Source of the DNA: Prorocentrum cordatum | Lineage: Eukaryota > Sar > Dinophyceae > Prorocentrales > Prorocentraceae | Length of the DNA: 64,000 nucleotides | NCBI GenBank assembly: GCA_963575745.1 | Contig: CAUYUJ010016495.1 | Span: forward strand, 42,501 to 106,500 | Reading direction: 5' to 3' | Part shown: piece after piece, positions 12,121-22,526 of the stretch | Numbering within the stretch: position 1 is the first letter of the stretch | Layout: every line of letters starts with the position of its first letter | The notes under the pieces: model-generated | The model's input: only the letters and a program-made list of their open reading frames with translations | What the model was told of the DNA's origin: nothing | Database searches by the model: none | Program-made: the position numbers and the translations under genes

Positions 12121-12800
12121 ACAGGATGGTCCCGGAGTGCCCTGGGGGATTTCGTTCCGGATTTCGCAGCGAAGTTCGTGCGGATTTTCATTGACCAGGA
12201 ATGAAGGCAAAACAAAAATCCGCGTGAAATTCGCTTCGTTTTTCGCTCGCCGTTTCGGGGTTTTGCATCGACAGAAATCCACGCAAAAATCCGCTGCAGC
12301 ACATCTGCAAGGTCGGTGCAGTGACCTTTTCGGGTAAGAGGTAAGAGGCGGCTCCGCATGCACCTTACCGGTGCCCTTGCCGATACCGCGCCCCTCATCT
12401 TCCACAGCGACCATGGGCCCCAGCAGAGAGGGAAACCTTTTTGGTCCACTCGGAACTGGCCGCTGGCACGAATGACAACCTTACCGCGCCATTTCGTTCA
12501 CCTGGCAGCAGAGGGAGGGCGGAACCACGGACGCATGGGTGTCCCCAGCGATGCGACGCTCCCTGGCTTCCGCTGTGCCTTGGGGCTGTGGCACGAAGGT
12601 GCGCACGCGAGCAGTGGCCTTGCCTCTTGCCTCACCTGGAGCATGCCGCTTGTTGGCACGGGCTCCAGAATGGTTTGGGGGTCGGTTTGGGAAGCGGAGA
12701 TCCTCCGAAGCCTATCTGAGCAGGGTAGGTGTTGAGACATTTTGCCCGCGTAAAGTTGGCAACACCTGTCCAATTCGACCACTAGTACATTCCTGAGATT
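12121..12800. other. Doubtful + strand ORF (12358-12735) and an imperfect hairpin
   Basis: The frame 12358-12735 (125 codons, C-terminal SEQGRC) has mixed composition but no recognised domain. Upstream, about 12164-12235, a GCGAAGTTCGTGCGGATTTT arm faces AAAATCCGCGTGAAATTCGC (17 of 20 positions complementary), an imperfect inverted repeat. The word AAAATCCGC recurs again near 12290. Confidence 0.3.
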
Positions 12801-12989
12801 TCGATTATTTTCGACGCCAATTTTGGGCCAGAACCTCTTTATGTCCGTATCGTCTTTTCACGTATCGAAGCGTGTGCTATTCAGTGTTCAGGAGGGGTCG
12901 ATATCATCGAGAACGCAGTATAGCACACACAGCGTGTTTAGCTTTGCCGGGTTTGCCTCCTCGGCTATCCTCGGCTTTGCGCGGTCGGA

Positions 12990-13546
12990 GGAGGAGGAGG
13001 AGGAGGAGATAGGAGGGGAGGAACCAGTGCCAGAGGAGCGGAATTAGGACGAAGATTTGGCTATTGATTATCCAGCTGCCTGCGGCAAGCCCCGCACCGT
13101 CACTTGTGACGCCTCGTGTTCCAGGCCTGGGAGAGCCGTGATGAGTATGATGAAATGTTGGGGTGATGACGATGGTGTTGATGATACTGGTAGTAATGTG
13201 GATGATGACGACAACGACGACGATGACAATGACGTTACGTGTTATGCTGTTGATGATGTTGATTATTCGTTTGATGATGATGGTGATCATGGGGATGGCG
13301 ATAAAGATGATGATGAGGAGGATGAGGATGAGGATGAGGATGCTGCTGTTGTTGCTGCTGCTGATGATGGTGGTGGTGATGATGATGATATTATAGTCAG
13401 ATGATGGTGGTGATGATGATGATTCTGATTATGGTAGTGACGATGATGATATAATCAAGTGATGGTTGTGATGGCGATGCTGATGATGCTGATGTTGATG
13501 TTGATGCTCATGATGATGCTGATGCTGTTGTGGATGTTGTTGTTGC

Positions 13547-13601
<55 letters not shown>

Positions 13602-13660
13602 GGTGGTGGGGGTGGTGGTAGTGGTGGTGATGATGGTGGTGGTGGTGATGACGACGATGA
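12990..13660. repeat. (GAT)n-type array with GGA and GGT segments
   Basis: A short GGA run (12990-13005) is followed from 13140 by interrupted GATGAT, GACGAC and GCTGAT triplets, pure (GAT)n at about 13547-13585, and (GGT)n to 13640. Open frames on both strands follow the repeat. Confidence 0.9.
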
Positions 13661-13662
13661 TG

Positions 13663-14190
13663 AAACTCGTTTGGGCCGTCTTGGGGCTGTCTTGGCCTCC
13701 TGAGAGACTGTCTTGGGGGTCGCTCGGGGCCCCTCTGCGGCCGTCGAAGGGCCCTCTCACGCCGGTATGGGGTTCTCATTGGCCGTCTTGGGGCCCTCTT
13801 GGCTGTATGGTGGGTGTCTGTGGGCCCTCTTGGCGCCGTCTTGGGCCGTCGAAGGGCCTTCTAAGGCCGGCTTGGGTCCCACGGGAGGCCCTCTTGGGCC
13901 ATCTTGCGGCCGTCTTGGATGCTCCTTAGGCCATCGTGGAGTCCTCTTGGGCCGTCTTGAGCTGACGGCAGCCAGAAAAGTCAAGAATGCGAAAATCATT
14001 AAAAAAAACTAAGGTATATCAGTGATTTTGACTCCCGGCCCTTTTGGAGGTCCGCTTGTGGCCGTTTTGGGCCCTCTTGGAGGCATCTTGGGCCGTCCAG
14101 AATCAACATTCGGCCGCCTTTGGGCCATCTTGGGCCGCCTTCGAGACATCTTGGGCCATCTTGGTATCATTGGTTCCCTGCACGGGCCGT
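13663..14190 (+). repeat. 12-bp GGGCCNTCTTGG array with an AT-rich spacer
   Basis: Units near GGGCCGTCTTGGGG recur at about 12-bp intervals or multiples. An AT-rich spacer at about 13970-14035 (with an AAAAAAA run and ending in GATTTTGAC) splits the array. Same family as 28.77-30.72 kb. The frames give low-complexity Gly/Pro/Leu peptides, so a gene is not supported. Confidence 0.8.
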
Positions 14191-14670
14191 CTTGTAAGCT
14201 CGGGGCACATATCCATCCTTTTCAACGGGGGATCGTGGCTTGGGAGGCCCTGGCGCGTTTGAGACCAGCGCCTAAGAATGCGGGAAGTGCGCGATCCTTT
14301 AGCGAGTGCGCGTGGGATGAGGGATCTGGGAGTTAGCAGCCATGCGAGAAGGGCACAATCCTGGAGCGGGCGCGCATGTAATGAGGGTTCAGGCATTACT
14401 TGCCATGCGGTAACAAACCTGTTTTTTTAAGGTCAGGGCGATAACGGCCGTGATCGGCCCTCCTCCCTCCCCAGGATCGCGTCGCGCTATTGTGCCCGTA
14501 TTTGCAGGAATTTCCCAAGGAAGGGTTCCTAGGAAATTGTCGTCGTCGCTGTCATCCGCGCCCCGGAGGCCGAAAACAAGGGGGCGCCTCTGGAGGATGG
14601 ACCCCGACCTCTGGGGGGGAGGAACGGGGGAAGAGAGAAAAAGAGACGAGAGAGGAGCGGGGAGGAGAAG
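14191..14670. other. No gene seen
   Basis: A roughly 70-bp direct duplication is visible: ATGCGGGAAGTGCGCGATCC at about 14278 and ATGCGAGAAGGGCACAATCC at about 14342, each followed by an AGCGNGYGCGC stretch. The rest is featureless. Confidence 0.4.
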
Positions 14671-14815
14671 TGAGGAGGAAGGAGGAGGAGGAGGAGGAAG
14701 GAGGAGGAGGAGGAGGAGGAGGAGGAGGAGGAGGAGGAGGAGGAGGAGGAGGAGGGGGAGGAGAAGGAGGAGGAGGAGGAGGAGGAGGAGGAGGAGGGGG
14801 AGGAGGAGGGTGGGG
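14671..14815. repeat. (GGA)n array
   Basis: Nearly pure GGA triplets over about 145 bp with a few GGG and GAA interruptions. Confidence 0.95.
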
Positions 14816-16378
14816 AGTATACATCTTTTTGCACACTTCGTCGTCGGCCCTTTTGGGCGCCATCGGGGGAACCCTGGGGCCCCCGGAAGCCTCCGCGGAG
14901 GTTTCCAGGAGGCCCCGGGAGACAAGCGGCGACGAGCATCTGGTTGATTAGTCGGCCCCCTCCCACCTCGCAAGCAAGCACGTTGCGCTGCTCTCACGCG
15001 TGCGCTTCTGTTGTGGTCAACGTGGTGCTCTCTGGCGCGCTGGCGTGCTCGCAGGCTTCTTGGCGGTGCGCGCGAGGGCGCTGCGGTGCTCACGGCGGCC
15101 CCCGGCCGTGCTGTGGTCGGCTGGGACGATTTCCCCCCGCCCCGCCCCCTCCCGATCACGCCCGTTATCGCGAAGGGCTCAAGTGCACCATCCTCGAGCG
15201 GGCACGAGGGAAGCGGCCTCGGAAAGGAAGGGCGCTGCATGCAGCAGTCCGCGGGTAGATGGGAGGGCGGTCCCGTATCCAAGGAGCCCTGCCAGACAGA
15301 CCTTGGCATTCTTCCGCGCCTCAACGTGCCTTGGGGGGGCGCGGTGGCGGATCTTCGCGTCCGTGCTGCGCCCCACGCGCGGCGGACACGATAGCGCTCC
15401 TGGTGTTGCGACTCGCTTCTCGCCCGTCGAGCTCTTCGCCTGTCGACTGTAAGTGCTTTTCGGCTGACCTCCCTCGGGCGTTCGGTTGTTTTTCAGTTTT
15501 CGCGTCGGTCTTGCGGTCCACGGGCCCCGCCCCGCCCAGAAGTGCTGCGGCCGCGCTGTCGCTGGCAGCTGCAGCCAAAGCCTGCCGTTGCACTTGGAAG
15601 CTCACCTGGCTTGTTGCTTACCCGTGCGTCTTTGCTGCGTTCACTGCGTGGCGGACGTGTTACGAGAACGCATGTGGTTCGCTTGGTGCGCATGGAAGTA
15701 TTCCGACAGATCTCCCCGATTATGCTAGTCATGCAGATTGGCGCCCGTCTTGCGCTCCACTTACTACGCCCCACGCAGACATGTTACGACACCCTTGAAT
15801 AAGTACGGAGCTGTTCTTGCCTTTGAACCCAGGAATGTTACGAAATGCACTCGATTGTTTGTTCTCGTGCGTCTTTGTTGCGCTCTACGCGCGGCTTGAA
15901 TGCCCGCCCATTCGCTTGAACCGCCCTTGCTTCGTCTGACGCGCCTGGACACGTTACGTACTGCCATTATGCGTCCGTGTTGCCCTCCCTCTGCGCAGCG
16001 CCCCAGCCGAGAAATGTCACGACTGACCTGGGAGCTTACACAGCCTCTCTCGTGTGCTCAGCTCGTCACGCAGCTCGCTGCCCGATCCGCCAGCTCCGCA
16101 GGGCTCGCAACCCGCTGAGCCACAACGCCGGAGAGGATCGAACTCCGCTTCTTGTCTCCCTTGCGATCGAAGTGGGGCTGTGTCGAGAGAGGGCGCGCAA
16201 CAAAACGGGGCAGGCAAGACATCCCCCCCCCCTCGAGAGCGCCGAGAGCGGTCCGCCCAGAGGGAGACTGGCCGGCCGGCCGGGCGAGCGGCTCGGCCAG
16301 ACGGGCGGGGGCGGACGAGCGTGCAGCCCGCAGGTGGTCGCAGGACGGACGGGCTCAGGCTTGATGGGTTCGCCGTCT
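14816..16378. other. No recognised gene; degenerate long-period repeats at 15.6-16.0 kb
   Basis: GC-rich and open in several frames. At 15620-16020 the words GTGCGTCTTTGCTGCG (about 15628) and GTGCGTCTTTGTTGCG (about 15870) lie 242 bp apart. TGTTACGA/CGTTACGT motifs recur near 15658, 15781, 15836 and 15953. This looks like an old tandem repeat. Confidence 0.4.
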
Positions 16379-16490
16379 GCTGCTGCTTGCTTGGGAGGGA
16401 GGAGGGGAGGGGGGAGGAGGGAGGGGGAGGGGGAGGAGGGGGAGGAGCGCGAGGAGGAGGAGGAGGAGGAGGAGGAGGAGGCCGGAGCCC
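16379..16490. repeat. (GGA)n/(GGGAGG)n array
   Basis: Purine-strand trinucleotide array. It faces the pyrimidine-strand array starting at 16965, so the two form an inverted pair about 475 bp apart. A smaller GGA run lies at 16790-16850. Confidence 0.9.
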
Positions 16491-16964
16491 GCATGTTCTT
16501 CTCGGCATCCCCGCTCCCGCTTATACACAGTCTGAACGGGCCCCTCTCCTTCCTGCTCTCGCGCTCGTTCTTCTCGTTCGCTTTCGTGCCTCCATGTGCT
16601 CCTTGTGCAGCCCCACCGCTTGCTTTGACCGGTGCCTGACTGTTTTGTACAGTCTGGCGCCCGCAGACTCAACTGGTTTCGCCGTCGCCTTTCGGGCGCA
16701 GCTCTGTCAGTCAGGTTTTCGGCTTTTGTCCAGTCTTACGACGCCTCGACATCTGAAGTGCATTCCCGTCTGGCTCAACAGAGGAAGGGGAGGAAGATGA
16801 GGAGGAGCAGGAGGAGGCCGGGAAGGAGGAGGGGGAAGCCGGGGATGGGGGTTGAGGTTCTTGACCCGTGACCACCCCTGCGTAAGCTCACGTGCTCGTG
16901 ACAGGAACGGTGGGACGTGAAGTGTTCTGCCCTCATCCTCCTCTCGCGGGGACGTGCGGACCCT

Positions 16965-17805
16965 CCTCCCTCCCTCCCTGCTCCATCCCTCCCTCCCTCT
17001 CCTCCCTCCCTCCCTCCCTCTCCTCCCTCCCTCCCTCCCTCCCTCCCTCGCTCTTCTTCTCCTCCTCCTCCTCCTCCTCCTCCTCCTCCTCCTCCTCCTC
17101 CTCCTCCTCTTCCTCCCTGCCTCGGGACCCCGCTCCCTGTCACCTTTCGAGCGGCTGTCCAGGATGGGGTGCTGGCCCCTGGCCGCCATCCCCGCTCCTG
17201 GGCGCCCCCTGCGAGCCTGTGCTCGTGCGATCGTCACCCTTTCCCCCTCCTCCTGTCCTCCTCCTTCCTCCTCCTTTCCCTCTCCTCCTCCTCCTCCTCC
17301 TCCTCCTCCTCCTCCTCCTCCTCCTCCTCCTCCCTCTCCTCCTCCTCCTGTCCTCCTCCTTCCTCCTCCTCCTCCGCCTCCTCCTCCTCCTCCTGCTCCT
17401 CCTCCTCCTCTTCCTCCTCCTCCTCTTTCTCCTCCTCCTCCTGCTCCTCCTCCTCTTCCTCCTCCTCCTCCTCCTCTTCTCTTCCTCTTCCTCCTCCTCT
17501 CCTCTACTCCTCCTCCTCCTCCTCTCCTCTTCCTCCTCCTCCTCCTACTCCTCTCCTCCTCCTCCTCCTCCTCCTCGCCCTCTCGTCCTCCTCCTCCTCC
17601 TCCTCCTCCTGCTCCTGCTCCTGCTCCTCCTCCTCCTCCTCCTCCTTCCTCCTCCTTTCCCTCTCCTCCTCCTCCTCCTCCTCCTCCTCCTCCTCCTCCT
17701 CCTGCTCCTCCTCCTTCTCCCTCCTCCCTCCTCCCTCCTCCTGCTGCTCATCCTCTTCCTCCTCATCTCCCTTTCCTCCTCGTCCTCCTCCTCCTCCTTT
17801 TCCAG
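16965..17805. repeat. Large (CTC)n/(CCCT)n pyrimidine array
   Basis: CCCTCCCT tetranucleotides (16965-17050) pass into nearly pure CTC, interrupted by a unique island at 17115-17245, then continue with CTC, CTT and CTG triplets to about 17800. All long Ser/Pro/Leu frames here follow the repeat. Confidence 0.95.
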
Positions 17806-17879
17806 TGGCTCTCCCTTCACTGCTACATTCCATGAACGAGCCAGCTGCGCATATGATTAACAATATAACTTGCACTGTT

Positions 17880-17975
17880 GGGCTCCACGGACGGGTGGCC
17901 GAGCACAGCGCCGCACACGAGCCGTAGCTCCGCGGACGGGTGCCCGAACCACAGCGCCGCACACGAGCGCAACTC
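17880..17975 (+). repeat. 48-bp direct duplication
   Basis: GGACGGGTGGCCGAGC and GGACGGGTGCCCGAACC, each followed by ACAGCGCCGCACACGAGC, form two adjacent copies. Confidence 0.75.
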
Positions 17976-18185
17976 CTCTCAACTCTCATCAGTGAAAAAG
18001 CATACGTTGTGAGAGCGCAATGTAACTATTTGGCAAAGGTCAAGTCAGAACGTCACTGCTCTGGACAGTTCACGTCGTCCGCGGGCGGAGCGATACCTTA
18101 CAGGCCGATCGCCTTGCCACGCCCTTGGACACAAGAATTCAGCTGATCGCGCTTCCGAGCGAAAGATCTGCTCAGCTGGCTGCCG

Positions 18186-18400
18186 CTATCAACAGTGCAC
18201 TGTGAAGGAATATTGCAAATGTAATCCAAACGAGCTCGCTTGCGGAGAAAGGGTTGCCTCGACGGGCTGTTCCCAACAGTGCGTTGTGAAAAATATCACG
18301 GATGTATTCGAGACGAGCCCTCTTGTGAGAAAACGGTTGCCTCGACAGGCCGTCTGATCGCACAGAATACCGCAGTGCAATCTCACGGATACGTCCGAGT
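18186..18400 (+). repeat. Tandem repeat of about 92 bp, 2.5 copies
   Basis: CAACAGTGCACTGTGAA (about 18188) and CAACAGTGCGTTGTGAA (about 18279) begin units that share a GAAAGGGTTGCCTCGACGGG-type block. A third, degraded unit follows with AATACCGCAGTGCAATCTCA. Confidence 0.7.
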
Positions 18401-18542
18401 TCCTGGACAGCGTGATGCACGGCGGGTACGGCTCCAACTGGCACGGAGGAGAATACCACCGCGCCGCACGAACATCGAAGGCCCTCAGATGACGAACGAA
18501 CGTCGATCGGGTGCCACCGCCCCGCCACAGGCATGAACCCGG

Positions 18543-19126
18543 CTATCCCCGCACGGAGCACATGGCCTCCAGGGAAGGCTGGCCGTTGAGGAGGAGGGCG
18601 GAACTCCGCTGCATCCGCTCTGAGCTCCTGGGTCTGCCTGCCGGCCTTGAATGTACAAGGAGACACTCTAGTACAGCCGAAAGCCACACGCAGCCACGGC
18701 TGAGGGCGCGTGGCGGGCAATCGCCCTGGCCCTCCAGCAGCTTGCACACCATGGGAATGAAAGAATGCCCCTCGCTGCGCTCAGGACCGCCACCTCCAAG
18801 GTGGGGGCCTTTCTGCGCCTGGCGCCACTCTGAGAGCGGCGCATCTGCGCTGGGGCACTGCTTGGCGTGCAAGGCCACGGTCCGGATGAGCTTGTGCGTC
18901 CCCTCCACCGTGAGGCCGGCCACTTCCGCCGCCAGCACGGGCCTCGCGAGGGCCTCTCGCCGAGAGACCTCTGAGTCGGCACCGAGGGCGTTGATGAGGG
19001 CAGTCGAATTCCGATGAGTTCTGCAGTGAGCTTCTGAATCAAACTGTCAGCAGAAGCGCGCGCCCCTGCCTTGCCTCTCAGCGCCAGATACTCGCCCAGC
19101 GCCGCCGAGGCTCCCGCAGCCACCAT
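18543..19126 (-). pseudogene. Protein-like minus-strand segment in two frames, unrecognised
   Basis: Reading leftward, a frame from 19126 gives AALGEYLALRGKAGARASAD and LIQKLTAELIGI. After a change of frame at about 18940-19010 the sequence continues in an ORF ending at 18543, with VAGLTVEGTHKLIRTVALHA and CKLLEGQGDC segments. The residue mix is more protein-like than most frames here. The change of frame could be an intron, an indel or decay. No family was recognised. The left end overlaps other minus-strand frames running to 18172. Confidence 0.3.
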
Positions 19127-19189
19127 GCTCGCACCGCCCGACCGCCGCGCCTGGGGGGTTCGAGCCAGCTTGAGCCAAGGCTACGGCCT

Positions 19190-19527
19190 CCCCCTCCTCC
19201 TCCTCCTGCTCCTCCTCCTCCTCTTTCTCCTCCTTCTCCTCCACCTCCTCCTCCTCCTCCTCCTCCTCCTCCTCCGAGAGAGAGAGAGAGAGAGAGAGAG
19301 CGGAAGGGACGGAGGAGGAAGGACGTGGATGCACAGCTGGGGAGCTCTTTGATTTGATCGTGCCGCCCCAAAGCCGAGTCGGCTGGAGGCTGGATGGGGA
19401 CCTCGGGCGGTCTCGAGCGCTGGCGCTGAGCGCCGTGTTGCGGAGGACGTGTGGCCGAGGCACGCGGTCAAGAGAGCCACGAGGGTTGAGGCGGCGACGA
19501 CGACGACGCCGCCGACGACGACGACAC

Positions 19528-19587
<60 letters not shown>

Positions 19588-19655
19588 CGACGACGACGAC
19601 GACGACGACGACGACGCCGCCGCCGCCGCCGCCGCCGCCGCTGCCGCCTCTTCCT

Positions 19656-19709
<54 letters not shown>

Positions 19710-19803
19710 CCTCCTCCTGCTCCTCCTCCTCCTCCTCCTCCTCCTCCTCCTCCTCCTCCTCCTCCTCCTCCTCCTCTTCCGGCGACGACGACGACGACGA
19801 CGC
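19190..19803. repeat. Compound microsatellite: CTC, GA, GAC, CGC, CTC
   Basis: (CTC)n at 19190-19275 meets (GA)n at about 19275-19301. After a unique stretch come (GAC)n at about 19495-19615, (CGC)n to about 19643, CTC/CTG triplets to about 19780 and a final (GAC)n to 19803. Long Arg-, Gly-, Thr- and Pro-rich frames are artefacts of this array. Confidence 0.95.
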
Positions 19804-19999
19804 GTGCGGCCGCCGCCGCCGCCGTCACACACTCGGGCAGTGCGCAGGTGGGTCACCAGCGGGGGGTCGCAATCCACTTCGAGGAGGCGCAAACACGGAT
19901 CCAGACGCGCGGACGAGCGACGGGCCCCGTTTCAGCACGAAGGCGACACGCTCCGTCGCCACATCAGGCGACATGGCGCCATGCTTCGCAGGGCTCGCT

Positions 20000-20215
20000 T
20001 CGATTCCTCCGATTCGATTCGATTTTGATGGATTCCGATTCCGAATCGATTCGATTTGGGATTCCGATTTGGGTTCCGATTTCGCATTGGAGGCCTACTA
20101 GCCTGCCGATTTCCGCCGATTCGACGTTTTCCGACTCGGCTGCCGATTTCCGCCGATCCGATTCATTTCGATCGCCGATTCGACTTGTCGATTCGATTCT
20201 GGGCTCTCCTGGCTT
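20000..20215. repeat. CGATTC/CCGATT-rich degenerate array
   Basis: CGATTC, CCGATT and ATTCGATTCG words dominate this stretch with no strict period. A similar patch lies at 42.57-42.79 kb. Confidence 0.7.
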
Positions 20216-20504
20216 CGGGCGGGTACTTTCCCGATCCGTGGATCTAGCGCCCACGCTCCAGATCGACGGATCCGTAATCCATGTTGGCGTTTGCCCAACG
20301 CCTGCTCTCGGAGCTGGTGGGGTCGCGGAGGCAGGGAAGATCGGGGCCCGAAGAGGTCTTGGACGTTGTTGGTTGGGGGGGCGGGGGGGGCGGTCTCTCT
20401 CTCTCTCTCTTGGAGTCCCTGGGGGGGGGGTTCTTGGGGTTCCGGGGGATACGTTTCCCGGGGGAGGTGCTGGCCCGGTCGGGTCGAGGGCAACGGCACG
20501 GCAG

Positions 20505-20590
20505 GCTCGCGTGGTGTCAACGCGGTGGCAACCCAGCCGCGGGCGTTCAAGGTTAAACGCCGCCAGTGTTGTGGACGACGGTCAATGGAG
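20505..20590 (+). repeat. Dispersed palindromic repeat family 1, partial copy
   Basis: Matches the family found at 28.1, 43.0 and 46.6 kb. The shared block is GCGTGGTGTCAACGCGGTGG followed by CAACCCAGCCGCGGGCG and the palindrome at 20542-20561 (arms GGCGTTCAA and TTAAACGCC, one mismatch). The right half is missing. Confidence 0.7.
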
Positions 20591-20869
20591 AGGATGCATG
20601 TTGCCAAATCCTTTCCAGATGTCTGAAACATGTTTTAAACTTACTCCAAACACGTAAAAGCCATGTGTTAAACATGTTAAGAACATTTTCCTTACATTTT
20701 ATGCACATGTGTAATTCAATAATAGGATTGTTAGGGTGTCCATTGTCATGGCATCCACAACGCCAGTGCCCCAGAATCGGCCCATCTACTTGGAAAGCCG
20801 CCGCTCGCTCAAGGATGAACGACCTACGCGGTGTCAAAGACCAATGCCAGCGTCGTCGCGACCCGAGCC

Positions 20870-21050
20870 TGCTGTATGAGGGGGGACGGGGTCAGGGCAG
20901 GGCGAGCCTCGACCCCCGACCAGCGCCCGCCCCTCGCCCAGCGGCGCCTAGGTGCCACCCCGCTCCGCCCAGGAACGTGCAGCTCCGCTGTCGAGAGCCT
21001 GCCGCCGATCTGCAGTCGGACCGAGGTATATGATCGAGGTCGGTTCGGTG
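20870..21050 (+). repeat. Dispersed palindromic repeat family 2, diverged copy
   Basis: Shares GCCTCGACCCCCGA, GCCCAGGAACGTGC (20967-20980) and CCGCCGATCT (about 21001) with copies at 43.5 and 48.7 kb. The terminal palindrome seen in the other copies is eroded here. Confidence 0.6.
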
Positions 21051-21149
21051 AGGGTACCGTCCCAGGGTACCCCTGGTGCTCTTCGTGCTTGTTTGATGCT
21101 CTCGTGCACCCTGGATGAGGGTGCCCTTGGTAATGAGCCTGTTTGCCAC

Positions 21150-21655
21150 CACCACCACCACCATAAGCTGGAGGGGGGAAGGAGGTGGAGGAGGAGGAGA
21201 AGGAGGAGGAGGAGTAGGAGCAGGAGGAGGAGGAGGAGGAGGAGGAGGAGGTGGTGGAGGTTCAGGATGGCCCCCCCACGACGTGAAGTGGCCCGGGGAG
21301 GCGCCTGGGCGGCGCCGGCCCTGGCCTCCCGCGCCCCCGCGCCGCCGAGAGCCTCCCCGCAGCACGGGAGAGAGGCCTCCAGGAGCTCCCGCCGCCTGCG
21401 GTCGTAGTTTTTTCGGCGCAGAGGATCGAGAAGAGCTTTTCACAGCGGAGGCTCGCGACCTCCATTCTGGAGGCCCTCGTCTTCTTCTTCCTCCTCCTCC
21501 TCCTCTTTCCCCCCTCCTCCTCCTCCTTCTCCTCCTTCTCCTCCTCCTCTTCGTCCTCCTCCTCTTCGTCCTCCTCCTCCTCCTCCCCCCCTCCTCCTCC
21601 TTCTTCTCCTCCTCCTCCTCCTCCTCCTCCTCTTCTTCGTCCTCGTACTCATACT
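21150..21655. repeat. Facing (GGA)n and (CTC)n arrays
   Basis: CCACCA triplets (21150-21165) and (GGA)n at 21176-21258 are followed after about 220 bp by CTC/CTT triplets at 21478-21655. They form an inverted pair around a GC-rich island. Confidence 0.9.
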
Positions 21656-21658
21656 CCT

Positions 21659-21871
21659 ATGTATAGAGCCGTCCTCCAATCCAAGGCCTTCGAGGATGCT
21701 TGCAGATTGGTTGATGAGATGGACGGCTCCGACTGCTGTGTCATATTGTGGAATCGGAACCCCTAGTTTAAGCAAACGATGTTCTACCATATGCGAGAGA
21801 ACCTTAAGATGCTTGAGGCCCTGCCCCTCGTCCGTGAGTTCGGAGTGTCTAAGCTGCAGGCAAAAAACTGA
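21659..21871 (+). pseudogene. Short protein-like fragment broken by one TAG, unrecognised
   Basis: The frame opens at an ATG (21659) directly after the CTC array and encodes AFEDACRLVDEMDGSDC, then an in-frame TAG, then TMFYHMRENLKMLEALPLV and a terminal TGA. Acidic, aliphatic and aromatic residues are well mixed, unlike the surrounding repeat translations, so this looks like a real coding fragment disabled by a stop. No family was recognised. The minus strand is also open over the same span, so the reading direction is not certain. Confidence 0.4.
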
Positions 21872-22315
21872 GTCGTTCATGCGCAGCCGATGTGCACATG
21901 ATGCGCGGTCGGTTCTGATGCAGCGTGCTCTTCACTTTCATTATGATGTGACGCCGAATCAGATAATCCTATTGAGTATGACTTTCACGCGTTTGGCAAG
22001 AGTGGTCCCCCCGCGAGCAGTTTTGTGTGTGTGCTTAGAACTGTCTGTAATGCCTAGTGTACACCTTAGGCGATGCTTAAGAAAACCTAAGTTTTCGGCC
22101 AGAGTCTCGATTATTCTTAATGTGACAATGTAAATCCCAAGATTTTGATAGAAACGTTGGGTTTTCATTCAAGTTCTGAGACTATGAATTTCTTAACCCA
22201 TGATTTCTTAAGCATTTCGCAGGGTGTACGTCTGCCCGTTTTTCCCCACATGTTTTGTGGGGTTATGGTTTTCTTCTCTGCCGCGTCGCACCCGCGTCTC
22301 CTCACACACACCTCC
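21872..22315. other. AT-richer stretch, no gene seen
   Basis: Lower GC than the flanks. It contains several CTTAAG/CCTAAG words and ends at a C-run. No ORF here is convincing. Confidence 0.4.
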
Positions 22316-22317
22316 CC

Positions 22318-22349
<32 letters not shown>

Positions 22350-22505
22350 ACACACAGCACAGCTCAGCTCAGCTCAGCTCAGCTCAGCACGGCTCAGCTC
22401 AGCACAGCACAGCACAGCTCAGCTCAGCACAGCACAGCACTGCTCAGCGCAGTTCAGCTCAGCTCAGCACAGCACAGCAAAGCACAGCACAGCACAGCAC
22501 TCCCC
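22318..22505 (+). repeat. C-run, (CA)n and (CAGCT/CAGCA)n pentanucleotide array
   Basis: A run of C (about 22318-22335) leads into (CA)n to about 22357, then about 28 pentanucleotides that are CAGCT or CAGCA with few exceptions, ending at about 22500. It directly precedes the 90-bp satellite. Confidence 0.9.
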
Positions 22506-22526
22506 AGCACAGACAACACAGGCAGA

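Noticed and set aside
16917-17927. Ser/Pro/Leu-rich open frames of about 300 codons in three + frames
   Set aside because: All arise from a (CTC)n/(CCCT)n array with no stop in several frames; composition is entirely that of the repeat.
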